Under the pieces are notes generated by a model that saw only the letters and a list, made by a program, of their open reading frames with translations, ran no database searches and had not been told where the DNA came from. A program made the position numbers and the translations under genes. DNA of 64,000 bases from Romboutsia ilealis (lineage in GTDB: Bacteria > Bacillota > Clostridia > Peptostreptococcales > Peptostreptococcaceae): contig NZ_LN555523.1 in the NCBI RefSeq assembly GCF_900015215.1, positions 193,336 through 257,335 on the forward strand. Direction: 5' to 3'. Position 1 is the first letter of the stretch; every line of letters begins with the position of its first letter. Positions 20,158-29,661 of this stretch are shown here, in pieces.

Positions 20158-22341
20158 ATGTTACCTGGACTTAAAGAACGTTTATTAGGACTAATAAATG
20201 ATCCAGCATATACACCTTTAAAAAAGGAAGAACTAGCTTTAATATTTGACATACATCCAACAGAGATGCCTATGTTTTATAATTTCTTAGAAGAATTAGA
20301 AGAAGACGGATACATAGGAAAAACTAAAAAAGGAAAAATAGCATCACCTAAATCAATGGGGTACTTCGTAGGTAAATTCGTAGCTCATAGGAAAGGATTC
20401 GGATTTGTTGAGTCAGACGAAGAATACACACAAGACTTATTTATACCAGCAGCTGATGTAAATGGTGCTATGCACAACGATAGAGTTGTAGCAGAAATAA
20501 CAAAACCTGCAACTGATGAAAGAAGAGCAGAAGGTGCAATAATAAAAGTACTTGAAAGAGAAATAACTAAAGTAGTTGGTGAATTCCAATCAAACAAAAC
20601 TTTTGGATTCGTAATTGCCGATGAAAAGAAATTCAATCAAGATATATATATACCTAAAAAATACTTCAGTGGAGCAAAAGACGGAGATAAAGTTGTTGTT
20701 CAAATAACTATATGGCCACAAGCTGGAAGAAAGCCAGAAGGTAAAATAATAGAAGTATTAGGGCCAAAAGGTGAAAAGGAAGTTGAAATACTTTCTATAA
20801 TAAGAGCACATGGGCTTCCTGAAGAATTTCCTAAAAAGGTATTAGAAGAAGCTCAAAAAGTAGCAGTACCAATACCACAAGAAGAAATTGATAGAAGATT
20901 AGATATAAGAGATTTAAATATATTCACTATAGATGGTGAAGATGCAAAAGACTTAGATGACGCAATATCTATAGAAAGATTATCTAACGGAAACTTCAAA
21001 TTAGGTGTTCACATTGCAGACGTTACACATTATGTACATGAAAAAAGTAAATTAGATAAAGAAGCCTTAAAAAGAGCAACATCTGTTTACTTAGTAGATA
21101 CAGTAATCCCAATGTTACCGAAAACTCTTTCAAATGGAGTTTGTAGTTTAAATCCTCATGAAGATAAACTTACATTATCAGTATTTATGGAAATAGATAG
21201 AAAAGGTAATGTAAAACAATACGATATAAAAGAAACAATAATAAATTCTAAAGCTAGAATGACTTATACAGAAGTATCAGACATACTAGAGAATGATGAT
21301 GAAGAATTAAAGGCTAAATATTCTCATGTAGCAGAAGATTTTAAAACTGCTGAAGTATTAGCAAGAATATTAATGGATAGAAGAAGTAAAAGAGGAGCAA
21401 TAGATTTTGACTTCCCAGAAGCTAAAATAATATTAACTCCAGAAGGCAAAGTTTCTGATATAAAAGAATACGAAAGAAGAATATCTAATAGAATAATAGA
21501 AGAGTTCATGCTTATAACAAATGAAACAGTAGCAGAACATTATTTCTGGTTAAATATACCTTTTGTTTACAGAATACATGAAACTCCATCGCCTGAAAAA
21601 ATGCAAGAACTAGGCAAGTTTGTATCTACATTTGGATATACTATAAAAGGTGAATTAGAAGAAGTTCATCCAAAAGCACTACAATCAATAATAAATGCAA
21701 TAAAAGGAAAAAGAGAAGAAGAAGCTATAAGTACAATAATGCTACGTTCATTAAAGCAAGCTAGATATTCACCAGAATGTAGCGGACACTTTGGATTAGC
21801 AGCTAAGTACTATAGCCACTTTACTTCTCCAATAAGAAGATATCCAGACCTTCAAATACACAGAATAATGAAGGAACATTTAAATAATAAAATAAATAAG
21901 AAAAGACAAGAACAACTTGTAAATATAGTAGACTATGCATCAACTCAATCATCAGAAAGAGAAAGAGCTGCGGACTTAGCTGAAAGAGATGTTAAAGACT
22001 ATTACAAAGCTGTTTATATGGAAGATAAGGTTGGAGAAGAATTTGACGGAGTTGTATCAAGTGTAACTTCATTTGGTATGTTTATAGAATTACCTAACAC
22101 TGTTGAAGGATTATCTAGACTTGCAAATATGGGTGATGACTATTATATTTATGACGAAATGACATATACTATAATAGGAGAGCGTACAAGAAAGACATAT
22201 AGAATAGGTGATCCTGTTAGAATAAAAGTTGACAATGTAAATGTAGATTTAAGAGAAATAGACTTTAAGATACTTTACAAATTAGAAGATAGACCACAAG
22301 TTGAAGAGCAAGATAAACCTTTTGATGAGATAGAAGAATAA
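20158..22341 (+). CDS. rnr: Ribonuclease R
   Basis: The 727-aa 3'-5' exoribonuclease has an N-terminal winged-helix segment and two cold-shock domains (about 70-220). The RNB catalytic domain has the metal aspartates in TIDGEDAKDLDDAISIE (near residues 258-275), and a C-terminal S1 domain starts near GVVSSVTSFGMFIEL. It degrades structured RNA and works with tmRNA-SmpB in clearing faulty mRNAs; smpB and ssrA follow directly. The ribosome site is TAGGAGG. Confidence 0.95.
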   Translation: MLPGLKERLLGLINDPAYTPLKKEELALIFDIHPTEMPMFYNFLEELEEDGYIGKTKKGKIASPKSMGYFVGKFVAHRKGFGFVESDEEYTQDLFIPAADVNGAMHNDRVVAEITKPATDERRAEGAIIKVLEREITKVVGEFQSNKTFGFVIADEKKFNQDIYIPKKYFSGAKDGDKVVVQITIWPQAGRKPEGKIIEVLGPKGEKEVEILSIIRAHGLPEEFPKKVLEEAQKVAVPIPQEEIDRRLDIRDLNIFTIDGEDAKDLDDAISIERLSNGNFKLGVHIADVTHYVHEKSKLDKEALKRATSVYLVDTVIPMLPKTLSNGVCSLNPHEDKLTLSVFMEIDRKGNVKQYDIKETIINSKARMTYTEVSDILENDDEELKAKYSHVAEDFKTAEVLARILMDRRSKRGAIDFDFPEAKIILTPEGKVSDIKEYERRISNRIIEEFMLITNETVAEHYFWLNIPFVYRIHETPSPEKMQELGKFVSTFGYTIKGELEEVHPKALQSIINAIKGKREEEAISTIMLRSLKQARYSPECSGHFGLAAKYYSHFTSPIRRYPDLQIHRIMKEHLNNKINKKRQEQLVNIVDYASTQSSERERAADLAERDVKDYYKAVYMEDKVGEEFDGVVSSVTSFGMFIELPNTVEGLSRLANMGDDYYIYDEMTYTIIGERTRKTYRIGDPVRIKVDNVNVDLREIDFKILYKLEDRPQVEEQDKPFDEIEE

Positions 22342-22352
22342 GAAATTTTTTA

Positions 22353-22391
22353 AAAAATATAAGGTGTCGGTTTTCCCGACGCCCTATATTA
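22353..22391 (+). terminator. Hairpin between rnr and smpB
   Basis: AATATAAGG-TGTCGG pairs with CCGACG-CCCTATATT around a short T-rich loop. No T-run follows, so it may be a weak terminator or an mRNA-protecting stem. Confidence 0.5.
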
Positions 22392-22483
22392 AACTAGTAA
22401 ACTTGACTAATAAGTACAAATATGGTATATTTTTACTAATAGAACATATAATAAATAAGAATTTAAAGTAAGAAGGTGAACGT

Positions 22484-22939
22484 ATGGCAGGAACTAAAAC
22501 ATTAGCTACAAACAGAAAAGCAAGACATGAGTATTTTATAGAAGAAACTTATGAATGTGGTATCGAATTAAAAGGTACAGAAGTAAAATCAATCAGACAA
22601 GGAAAAGTAAACTTAACTGATGGATATGCATCTGTAGATAATAGCGAAGTATTTATAAAACAAGTTCATATAAGCCCATACGAGCAAGGAAACAGATTTA
22701 ATGTTGACCCTTTAAGAGTAAGAAAATTGTTACTTCATAAGCATGAAATAAGAAAGCTTATAGGGGCTACAACAGTTAAAGGATACTCATTAATTCCTTT
22801 AAGCATGTATCTTAAAAATGGTAAAGTTAAAGTTGAATTAGCTTTAGCAAAAGGTAAAAAGTTACACGATAAACGTCAAGACTTAGCTAAAAAAGATGCT
22901 CAAAGAACTATAGAAAGAGAGCTTAGAGGAAAATACTAA
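22484..22939 (+). CDS. smpB: SsrA-binding protein SmpB
   Basis: The 151-aa protein has the family core: [20 protein letters not shown] then [15 protein letters not shown], with the [11 protein letters not shown] motif. The C-terminal basic tail [20 protein letters not shown] is the part that mimics an mRNA helix in the ribosome. It binds the tRNA-like end of tmRNA, whose gene starts 123 bases downstream. Confidence 0.97.
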   Translation: MAGTKTLATNRKARHEYFIEETYECGIELKGTEVKSIRQGKVNLTDGYASVDNSEVFIKQVHISPYEQGNRFNVDPLRVRKLLLHKHEIRKLIGATTVKGYSLIPLSMYLKNGKVKVELALAKGKKLHDKRQDLAKKDAQRTIERELRGKY

Positions 22940-23062
22940 ATAATCCACTAAATAACATTTGATTTTAATACTAAAAAGTATTAATATATAAATACAACAA
23001 CTTAATATAAATGGTGAATAAAAAAGTTTGCGAAAACAGTCCAAGGACTTTAAACTTACCAC

Positions 23063-23414
23063 GGGGGCGTAAAGGTTTCGACGTGGGTTTGGAACTTGGG
23101 GCTGCGTGTCGTGTTACTCTGGGTCACGTAAAAACTGGGGAACTTAAAATAAACGCAAACGATAATTACGCTTTAGCAGCTTAATAATGCTGCTCGACCC
23201 GCCTCGCCCTCCTGCCGGTTAGGCCTGGTCGTCATTTATGCAGGGAACTACTTTTGGGGTGTCTCGACCAAAAGCGGACTAATTGGGACTGGTCAATCAC
23301 ATAGCCTGCCGCTGGGCGATGTGTGAGACGAGACTTTAGTACAGTTGGCTACACACGTAGATGCAACAGGGAAAAGACTTGCGGACAGGGGTTCGACTCC
23401 CCTCGTCTCCACCA
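23063..23414 (+). ncRNA. ssrA: tmRNA (10Sa RNA)
   Basis: The 5' end GGGGGCG pairs with CGTCTCC before the ACCA end, forming the tRNA-like acceptor stem. The T arm GGTTCGACTCC is intact. The tag frame at 23155-23184 reads ANDNYALAA followed by TAA TAA. The RNA rescues stalled ribosomes with SmpB. The last 17 bases (23398-23414) are the core at which element 1 is inserted; its sequence restores a complete 3' end. Confidence 0.96.
23398..23414 (+). other. Attachment site (left) of element 1
   Basis: TCCCCTCGTCTCCACCA at the end of ssrA is repeated exactly at 32734-32750. The two direct copies bound a segment that carries an integrase immediately inside, the standard layout for integration into tmRNA 3' ends. 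Confidence 0.9.
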
Positions 23415-23452
23415 ATTATATAATAATAATGGCTACAATAATTGGAATTACT

Positions 23453-23487
23453 GAGGTTTAACCTTTGGTAGTTCCTTTTATTTTATA
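23453..23487 (+). terminator. Terminator supplied to ssrA by element 1
   Basis: GGAATTACTGAGGT pairs with ACCTTTGGTAGTTCC (several G-T pairs), followed by TTTTATTTTA. It replaces the chromosomal terminator pushed away by the insertion. Confidence 0.7.
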
Positions 23488-23492
23488 GTTTT

Positions 23493-23514
23493 CCCCACAA
23501 CATGCCCACAACTA
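23493..23514. promoter_or_regulatory. Candidate integrase arm-type sites, left end
   Basis: Two tandem CCCACAAC units spaced 11 bases apart. The same arrangement, 20 of 22 bases identical and in the same orientation, occurs at 32599-32620 near the right end. Confidence 0.5.
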
Positions 23515-23630
23515 GATATTTTTAGGCTTATTTTTACCATAATAATTATAGTGATGGTGGCCTTTCCTGGTTTTGTATGCGGAGTAGGTTAAGTAATTAA
23601 TTATTTAATTTTTTTTAAAAAGTTGAAAAA

Positions 23631-23750
23631 AGTATCTTTACTATCTTCAAAGTATCTTTACATATTGGAATTACTAGTGTTTAGAAAATGTATAAGTATC
23701 TTCAAAGTATCTTTATAGTGTCTTTATACTATCTTTAAACTATCTTTATA
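23631..23750. repeat. Array of AGTATCTTT-type repeats, left arm of element 1
   Basis: At least eight 10-11-bp units of the form AGTATCTTTA / CTATCTTTA / GTGTCTTTA lie here, 217-336 bases from the left att site. Their reverse complement (TAAAGATACT) is the unit arrayed at the same distance from the right att site (32426-32535). Confidence 0.7.
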
Positions 23751-23847
23751 TATAATATATATCTTAAAAAAACTAAAACCAGGAATACCACGACCATTAT
23801 TATTATTGGTATTAAGCATAAAAAAAGAAACCATCTATTAAATGGCT

Positions 23848-25023
23848 CTATATTATAAATATACTATTAAGTTTCTCAACGGCTTCAAGTTTTGTATCAT
23901 CCATTACATGAGTATATATATCCATGGTAATACTAATATCATAATGACCCATTAATATTTGGACTGTTTTAGGTGGGATATTAGCTTCAAATAATCTAGT
24001 AGCATAAGTATGTCTTAAAGCATGAAATTTAATAGGCTCTATATTTAATTTTTTTAATATTGATGTTAGATTTCTTCCAGGCCTTTTATCATCAATACTA
24101 TTACCTATATCATCAGTAAATACATAATTATTATTGATATAAGCTTCTCCAATAAATAACCTTTGTTTATTTTGGTTTTTCTTATGTTCTTTAAGTTTAT
24201 TTAATATATCATTAGGTATTGGTATAGTCCTATTACTATTTTTAGTTTTTGGAGTTTGCTCTAATATTTCATATACTCCAGTAACTGGATTTTTACTTCT
24301 TGATAAAGTTCTATTTACAGTTAGCATACCAGTATTAAAATCTATATCAGACCATTTTAACCCTAATAACTCTCCTAATCTTAATCCAGTACCAAGTGCC
24401 ACCAGGAATAACATTTCTAACTTATGGCCTTTTATAGCTTCTATAAATTTTTGTTGTTCTTCTTTGCTTAATACTTTTATAGTCTTAGTATTATTATCCT
24501 TAGGTAATGTAACCATTTTACAATAATTTTTTTGAATATATCCTTGTTTTTCAGCCTCTCCAAGACATGGTTTAAGTCTAGTATTAATACCTTTAATTGT
24601 TGATGGTGGTTTATTGTCTACTTTTTGAAGCTTGTTATAGTATCTTTGTATATGTGTTACTCTTAAATCTTTTAATTTAACCTTACCGAGTTCACTATCT
24701 TTTATATAATTCCTATATATTCCCTCGTATTTTTCAAATGATTTAGGCTTTAAATCTTGTATTCTATGGTCATATAACCAAGTATAAAACCATTCACTAA
24801 CAGTTATTTTATCATCACTTGATATAGTACCTAATAACATTTCTTTTTTATATTGCTCTAATTTATTTTTAACGTCAGATTGTGTTTTACCTTCAAACTC
24901 TTTTCTAATAGGCTTACCATTATCATTATATCCAATGGTTATAGATGCTCTCCATCCTACTTGCTTTCCATTTCTCATCCTTTTAACGATAGACCCTTCT
25001 CCGTTTGCTCTTTTATTTGCCAT
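23848..25023 (-). CDS. int: Tyrosine recombinase / integrase (Tn916-Int type)
   Basis: The 391-aa protein has an N-terminal arm-binding domain (NKRANGEGSIVKRMRNGKQVG), a SAM-like core-binding domain and a catalytic domain. Arginine I is in GTGLRLGELLGLKWSDID, the HxxR is in HALRHTYATRLF, and the tyrosine is in ISITMDIYTHV. It should insert and excise element 1 at the ssrA end. The frame extends to 25035, but ATG 25023 with GGTGG upstream gives the usual start MANKRANGEGS. Its start overlaps the end of the repressor gene by 11 bases. Confidence 0.93.
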   Translation of the reverse strand: MANKRANGEGSIVKRMRNGKQVGWRASITIGYNDNGKPIRKEFEGKTQSDVKNKLEQYKKEMLLGTISSDDKITVSEWFYTWLYDHRIQDLKPKSFEKYEGIYRNYIKDSELGKVKLKDLRVTHIQRYYNKLQKVDNKPPSTIKGINTRLKPCLGEAEKQGYIQKNYCKMVTLPKDNNTKTIKVLSKEEQQKFIEAIKGHKLEMLFLVALGTGLRLGELLGLKWSDIDFNTGMLTVNRTLSRSKNPVTGVYEILEQTPKTKNSNRTIPIPNDILNKLKEHKKNQNKQRLFIGEAYINNNYVFTDDIGNSIDDKRPGRNLTSILKKLNIEPIKFHALRHTYATRLFEANIPPKTVQILMGHYDISITMDIYTHVMDDTKLEAVEKLNSIFII

Positions 25024-25507
25024 CAGTACCACCACTTAATAATTTATTTATTAATTCTCCTTGTTTATCAATAAACTTGTAACATGATTCAATTTCTTTA
25101 TCCTTTATTTTTATAAACTCTTCTAATTGATTAATTTTTGATAAATAAAGTAATTCTAATTGTTTTGGCTCTAATTTATCATATAAATATTCTTTGTTTT
25201 CAAGTTCATTTTCATAAAGTTGTTGATTTTTCAGTGTTATTATATCGTCAATACTCATTTTTGATAGTCTTTGGTCTATATATTCACTTAATAGATCATC
25301 ATATACATCATCTTCTATGTCTAGTAACTTATTCATATCTATATTGAATATATCCGATATAAACCTAACTACACTAGGTGGTGGTGTTATTTCATTAGAT
25401 TCATACTTTTGTATAGTTCGTAATGATTTATTTAATTTATTAGCTAGTTCAGTTTGAGTCATTTTATTTATTTTTCTATATCTTTTTATATTGTCTCCTA
25501 TCGCCAT
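25013..25507 (-). CDS. Cro/CI-type repressor of element 1
   Basis: The 164-aa protein has an N-terminal HTH_3 domain (NIKRYRKINKMTQTELANKL then NKSLRTIQKYESNEITPP), a linker with many acidic residues, and a coiled-coil-like C-terminus. It is transcribed with int, away from the HTH/replication genes, across a 200-base AT-rich control region. By position it is the master repressor of the element; there is no sign of an autoproteolytic domain. Confidence 0.8.
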   Translation of the reverse strand: MAIGDNIKRYRKINKMTQTELANKLNKSLRTIQKYESNEITPPPSVVRFISDIFNIDMNKLLDIEDDVYDDLLSEYIDQRLSKMSIDDIITLKNQQLYENELENKEYLYDKLEPKQLELLYLSKINQLEEFIKIKDKEIESCYKFIDKQGELINKLLSGGTDGK

Positions 25508-25709
25508 TTAAATACCTCCATGTATCTTTTATATATTATAATGCATTATATATCGTTAATAATTAATAATATTATAACATAATATGAACCTTATATGAAT
25601 AAAAACATCTTAAAATGAAAAAAAAATTTGACTAATACAATAAAAGTTTATATAATTAAAATAAGAATACGAATTAATATGTACTAAGTATTTTGAAAGG
25701 AGGTAAAAA
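25508..25709. promoter_or_regulatory. Divergent control region of element 1
   Basis: A near-consensus plus-strand promoter TTGACT (25628-25633) - 17 bases - TATAAT (25651-25656) drives the replication genes. A minus-strand -10 TATAAT (complement of 25535-25540) fits the repressor/int unit. Between them a direct repeat ATATGAA is present twice (around 25582 and 25595), a possible operator. Confidence 0.65.
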
Positions 25710-25898
25710 ATGTTTAGTTTAAAGTTAGCAAGAATAAAGAAAAATTTAACTCAAAAACAATTGGCTGAGTTAGTTGGTGTATCATCATCAACAATAAACC
25801 GTATAGAAACTGGCAAACAAGTGTTAAAACTTGATATGCTTAGTAAATTAGCTGAAGTATTAGAAATACAAGTAAATGAGTTATTAGAGGTAAAATAG
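25710..25898 (+). CDS. Small HTH regulator (Cro-like)
   Basis: The 62-aa protein is a single HTH_3 domain (KNLTQKQLAELVGVSSSTIN then RIETGKQVLKLDMLSKLA), with AAAGGAGG 8 bases before the start. It is the first gene after the strong divergent promoter, the place of a Cro-like antirepressor or early regulator. Confidence 0.8.
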   Translation: MFSLKLARIKKNLTQKQLAELVGVSSSTINRIETGKQVLKLDMLSKLAEVLEIQVNELLEVK

Positions 25899-25906
25899 GG
25901 GGATTT

Positions 25907-26068
25907 ATGAAGGAAATAAAAGAACATGAATTACTTCATCCAGTAGAAAGTAATTTATTAATTGATTTAGTAGAAGGACAGTATATAGCAATAGGAGAAA
26001 AAAAGACAGTTAGGAAAGTATTTGATGATTTAATAAAGAAGATAGAGAATTTAACAAGGGGGATATAA
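25907..26068 (+). CDS. Small hypothetical protein (53 aa)
   Basis: ATG 25907 follows TAGGGGG and the frame ends with TAA 26066-26068, overlapping the next ATG by one base (TAATG). The protein is mixed acidic/basic (LLIDLVEGQYIAIGEKKTVR) with no recognised domain. The coupling to the excisionase gene argues it is a real gene. Confidence 0.6.
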   Translation: MKEIKEHELLHPVESNLLIDLVEGQYIAIGEKKTVRKVFDDLIKKIENLTRGI

Positions 26069-26250
26069 TGGAAAATAAAAAACTAATGACAGTTAAAGAA
26101 TTTGCAAAAGAATATGGATTAGGAACTAATAAAGCTTATGAGATGGTAAGAGCTAAAGGATTTCCAGTAATAACATTAGGTAAAAAGAAGCTTATAGTAA
26201 GAGATAGAATAGATGAGTTTTTATATAAAAATATAGGTAATTCATTTTAG
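26068..26250 (+). CDS. xis: Excisionase-like DNA-binding protein (AlpA/Xis family)
   Basis: The 60-aa protein has a MerR-like winged helix-turn-helix: MTVKEFAKEYGLGTNKAYEM, then ITLGKKKLIVRDRIDEFLYK. This is the pattern of Tn916-type excisionases and helix_turn_helix_17 proteins. It likely bends DNA at the ends to direct the integrase to excision. It starts in the overlap TAATG with the small gene before it. Confidence 0.8.
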   Translation: MENKKLMTVKEFAKEYGLGTNKAYEMVRAKGFPVITLGKKKLIVRDRIDEFLYKNIGNSF

Positions 26251-26261
26251 GAGGTGATATA

Positions 26262-28562
26262 TTGCCTAACAATTTTGAAGTAATAAAAGTTAAAGAATTG
26301 TTTCCAGTAGTTCCAGTATTTAATTACACTAATAAACCAGTAGTACCATGGAAAAAAGATGTTAACAGATTATCTAGGGATTATGAGTTAAAAGGTGTAA
26401 ATGAATATATTGACTATGTAAATAATAAAAATGAAGTTAAAAAAAGTAAAGTAACTGGATATGCATTAATAACTGGTAAAGATAGTGGAATTATGGTGTT
26501 AGATTTAGACCGTAACCATGGAGACGGCTCTAAGGATGGTATAAAAGCATATAAAGAACTTATCGAAAGCTTAAAACTAACACAAGAGGAGCAAAAACAA
26601 GCATTTGATACATTTACTGTAAAAACTCCTAACGGTGGCCTACATTTATATTTTAAGTATAAAGAAGGTTTAAAAAATGATAGCAACAAGGATTTATCAA
26701 TAGATATTAGAACGGATGGAGGACTTATAATTGCTCCTGGCTCACTTAGAAAAATTGGTGAAGATATTAGAGAATATACAGTATATAAAGATAATCCTAT
26801 ATATGATATTCCAATAAAGTTATTTGATAAATTAACTGAGTATTTTGGAGTTAACAAAGTTAAAGGTAATAAACCTAAAGAAACAAATAAAAAGCCTGGT
26901 AGACATCCAAAGAATAAAGAATATTATACAGTTACTAACGAGGGTGGTCGAGATAATGCATTAATTAAATACTTAGGTAGATTAATAACTCAACCAATGT
27001 TTAGAGATATTCACGAGTTGTTACCAATGGCTATGATGTATAACCAATGTTATATAAATCCTCCATTGGATGCTCAAGAAGTAGAAAACAAAGTAAATAG
27101 TATATTATCTTATGCAAAACCAGTTTACTGTAAAGATAATGGTAAAATTATAAACGGCTCTTTGGTTAAATATGTATTAGATAAGTCTCCATCATACATT
27201 AAAGGTAATATGTTATATATCTATAATGAAGAATTAGGAATATATGAATATAAAGATACTAGAGACCAACTAAAGCTATATTATGACCATGTAATTATTG
27301 ATGAAGATATAGACCCTGGTAAAGCTGATAAATTCGCTAAAACAATACACTCAATAGCTGATAATCATAAAGAACTATTTATATATGAAAATAGATATAT
27401 AAACTGTTTAAATGGTGTGATAGATACAGAAACGGATGAGTTATTAGAATTTACTCCACAAATAAAACTAGATACCAAGTTTAATGGTAATTACTATGAT
27501 ATAGATAAGTATAAAGAGGATTATAACAAATCTAAGTTTAAAAGCTTCTTAGAAAATATACTTGATGATGGTACTATATTAACACTACAAGAAGCCTGGG
27601 GAGTTATGTTGTGTCCTAATGCTACCAAAGTGCAACAATGCTTTATATATAAAGGAGAAGGCTCTAATGGTAAGTCTAGTTTATTTGATATACAAACGGC
27701 TTTATTATACGATAAGGATAAATCAGTATGTGGTATAGGCTTAGGTAAATTTGGTGATGAGTTTATAATGGCTATGGCTGAGGGTAGGAGAGTTAATATA
27801 GTTAGGGATGATACCGTAGAAGGTAAAATAAATGGAGTTTTTAAAAGTGCCGTATGTGGTGAAGAAATAACAGTTAATAAGAAAAATAAAGACCATGTGC
27901 AAATGAAGTTTAATATGGCCTGGTTTTATGGTTTAAATAGGATGCCAGTTACTAATGATAAATCGTATGGATTTTTTAGGAGACCTATATTTATACCATT
28001 TAATGTAAGGTTTGGTACAATGGAACAAGTACAAAGAGGAGAAGCTGATAAAATAGGAGTGCCTGGAATAGTAGAGGATATTATATCAAATGAATTAGAT
28101 ATAGTGTTTATGTGGGCATATGAAGGACTTAAAAGGTTAAAGGCTAATAATTGGAAAGTAACACAAAGTGAAGCATCCATCCAGGAAATGGAAGAATATA
28201 AAGAGGAAGCCGACTCAGCATATGCATTTTATAAAAGGGAACTTATAAGAGTACCAGGATATAACCTTCATGCTAAAACATTATATGAAGAATATGAAAA
28301 CTGGTGTCTAATGGAAAAAATAAATAGTCCAATGAATGTAACTCAATTTGGTAGACAGATGGCATCTTATGGACATAAAAAAGGTACTGGGATGGCTCAC
28401 GATATAGATAAACCAGGTAATTCAGTGTTCTTTGGTGTAAATTATAAAAAGAATGTATATATACAAGTAGAAAATACAGAAAAGGTATTTGAAGAAAATA
28501 AGCAAAGTACTTTTATGGATGCAAGCTTCAAACCATCTGATATTGGTAACTCGCCATTTTAA
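26262..28562 (+). CDS. Primase-polymerase / D5-like helicase replication protein
   Basis: The 766-aa protein has a TTG start with GGAGGTGAT upstream. The N-terminus carries a Prim-Pol domain (GYALITGKDSGIMVLDLDRN, then TPNGGLHLYF and SIDIRTDGGLIIAPGS). The middle holds a D5_N-type region, and the C-terminal superfamily 3 helicase has Walker A KGEGSNGKSSLF near residue 470. Such fused proteins prime and unwind DNA for autonomous replication of satellites and plasmids. It is the core replication gene of element 1. Confidence 0.85.
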   Translation: MPNNFEVIKVKELFPVVPVFNYTNKPVVPWKKDVNRLSRDYELKGVNEYIDYVNNKNEVKKSKVTGYALITGKDSGIMVLDLDRNHGDGSKDGIKAYKELIESLKLTQEEQKQAFDTFTVKTPNGGLHLYFKYKEGLKNDSNKDLSIDIRTDGGLIIAPGSLRKIGEDIREYTVYKDNPIYDIPIKLFDKLTEYFGVNKVKGNKPKETNKKPGRHPKNKEYYTVTNEGGRDNALIKYLGRLITQPMFRDIHELLPMAMMYNQCYINPPLDAQEVENKVNSILSYAKPVYCKDNGKIINGSLVKYVLDKSPSYIKGNMLYIYNEELGIYEYKDTRDQLKLYYDHVIIDEDIDPGKADKFAKTIHSIADNHKELFIYENRYINCLNGVIDTETDELLEFTPQIKLDTKFNGNYYDIDKYKEDYNKSKFKSFLENILDDGTILTLQEAWGVMLCPNATKVQQCFIYKGEGSNGKSSLFDIQTALLYDKDKSVCGIGLGKFGDEFIMAMAEGRRVNIVRDDTVEGKINGVFKSAVCGEEITVNKKNKDHVQMKFNMAWFYGLNRMPVTNDKSYGFFRRPIFIPFNVRFGTMEQVQRGEADKIGVPGIVEDIISNELDIVFMWAYEGLKRLKANNWKVTQSEASIQEMEEYKEEADSAYAFYKRELIRVPGYNLHAKTLYEEYENWCLMEKINSPMNVTQFGRQMASYGHKKGTGMAHDIDKPGNSVFFGVNYKKNVYIQVENTEKVFEENKQSTFMDASFKPSDIGNSPF

Positions 28563-28580
28563 TATAAAAGGGGGATATAT

Positions 28581-28844
28581 ATGGATAATAAGTCTAAACA
28601 GTTATTAAGTGAGTATATGGACGTATTGTACAAGATAACGGTAGGAGAATATTGGTTTAATAAAGAAGGTAATATAAAAACACATGGTAAAGGCTCTAAA
28701 GAACATACAGACTTTTGTAATTTACTTTATAGAATGAGAGATTTATATATAGGACTTAGAGAGTTAAATATAAACCCACCAAGATGGGTAAATGACAATA
28801 TGAAGATAGATAAACTAATAGAAGAATATAAAGAGGGGATATAA
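28581..28844 (+). CDS. Hypothetical protein (87 aa)
   Basis: Follows the primase by 18 bases with GGGGG as ribosome site. Soluble, charged, helical, no recognised domain. By position it belongs to the replication operon. Confidence 0.6.
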   Translation: MDNKSKQLLSEYMDVLYKITVGEYWFNKEGNIKTHGKGSKEHTDFCNLLYRMRDLYIGLRELNINPPRWVNDNMKIDKLIEEYKEGI

Positions 28845-28848
28845 TAAT

Positions 28849-29124
28849 ATGATAAACAAAATACAATTTGAAGGAATAAACAAAGGGATAATATTTAGAA
28901 ATGATAGAATAATAAAGTTTAAGTTAGAGAATGTAGGAAGCTCAAAGAAGAATAAAACGGCTCTAGTAAGTACATTTGATATGGATAAACTTGATTTATT
29001 GGAAATGAGTAAAGAAAAAACCATCCTGATAGATGGCGAGTTTTACGAAACCAGTTACAAAGATAAAAATGATAACTGGATAAATGGATATTGCATAAAT
29101 GCAAAAACTATAATACTTAAATAA
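28849..29124 (+). CDS. Hypothetical protein (91 aa)
   Basis: Starts 4 bases after the preceding stop and ends before a terminator. Beta-rich sequence (IFRNDRIIKFKLENVG, then ILIDGEFYETSYKDKND), possibly an OB-like fold and so a single-strand DNA-binding accessory (speculative). Confidence 0.6.
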   Translation: MINKIQFEGINKGIIFRNDRIIKFKLENVGSSKKNKTALVSTFDMDKLDLLEMSKEKTILIDGEFYETSYKDKNDNWINGYCINAKTIILK

Positions 29125-29136
29125 AATATATATTTA

Positions 29137-29176
29137 AAGGGTAGGAAGAAGGTCGAAGGTCTCCTACTCTTTTATT
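29137..29176 (+). terminator. Terminator of the element 1 replication operon
   Basis: AAAGGGTAGGA pairs with TCCTACTCTTT and is followed by TTATTA. The rest of the gap to 29416 is AT-rich with nothing else recognised. Confidence 0.65.
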
Positions 29177-29416
29177 ATGCTTACATACATATGTAATTAA
29201 TAAAAGTATAGCATATTTAAGCCTAAAATAAAATAATGCAAAATAAAAAAATATAACACATAATATCATCCAAAAACATATAAATATTATTATCAAGGGT
29301 ATTCGTTAAAGTATTCGTGCATCTATTCATTAAGTAAGATATATAAACCACAGTAATACTAATACTTCAAGGTTATTTATTAAAATTAACTATTGTAAAA
29401 GGAGTGTTATAAAAAC

Positions 29417-29653
29417 ATGAAAAAAAAGGATACATCCGACCATGACAACACAATAGAAATATTAACATACTCAGTAATAGGTGGTTCAATTTGTTTAAGT
29501 CTTATGCCAGGATATATACCTTATGCAATATGTTATGGAGGTATTATAGTTAGTTTATATGGTATAGGAAAAATATTAGATAAGTATAAAGATGTTGAGG
29601 ATATGAACTTTGTATCTAAAGAAAACATTAAGTATTTTAATAAAGATAAGTAG
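29417..29653 (+). CDS. Small membrane protein (78 aa)
   Basis: Two hydrophobic helices (residues about 14-33 and 35-54) lie between charged ends. It starts 16 bases after AAAGGAG and precedes the FtsK-like gene by 8 bases. It may anchor or partner the translocase at the membrane (inference from context). Confidence 0.6.
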   Translation: MKKKDTSDHDNTIEILTYSVIGGSICLSLMPGYIPYAICYGGIIVSLYGIGKILDKYKDVEDMNFVSKENIKYFNKDK

Positions 29654-29661
29654 GTGATAGC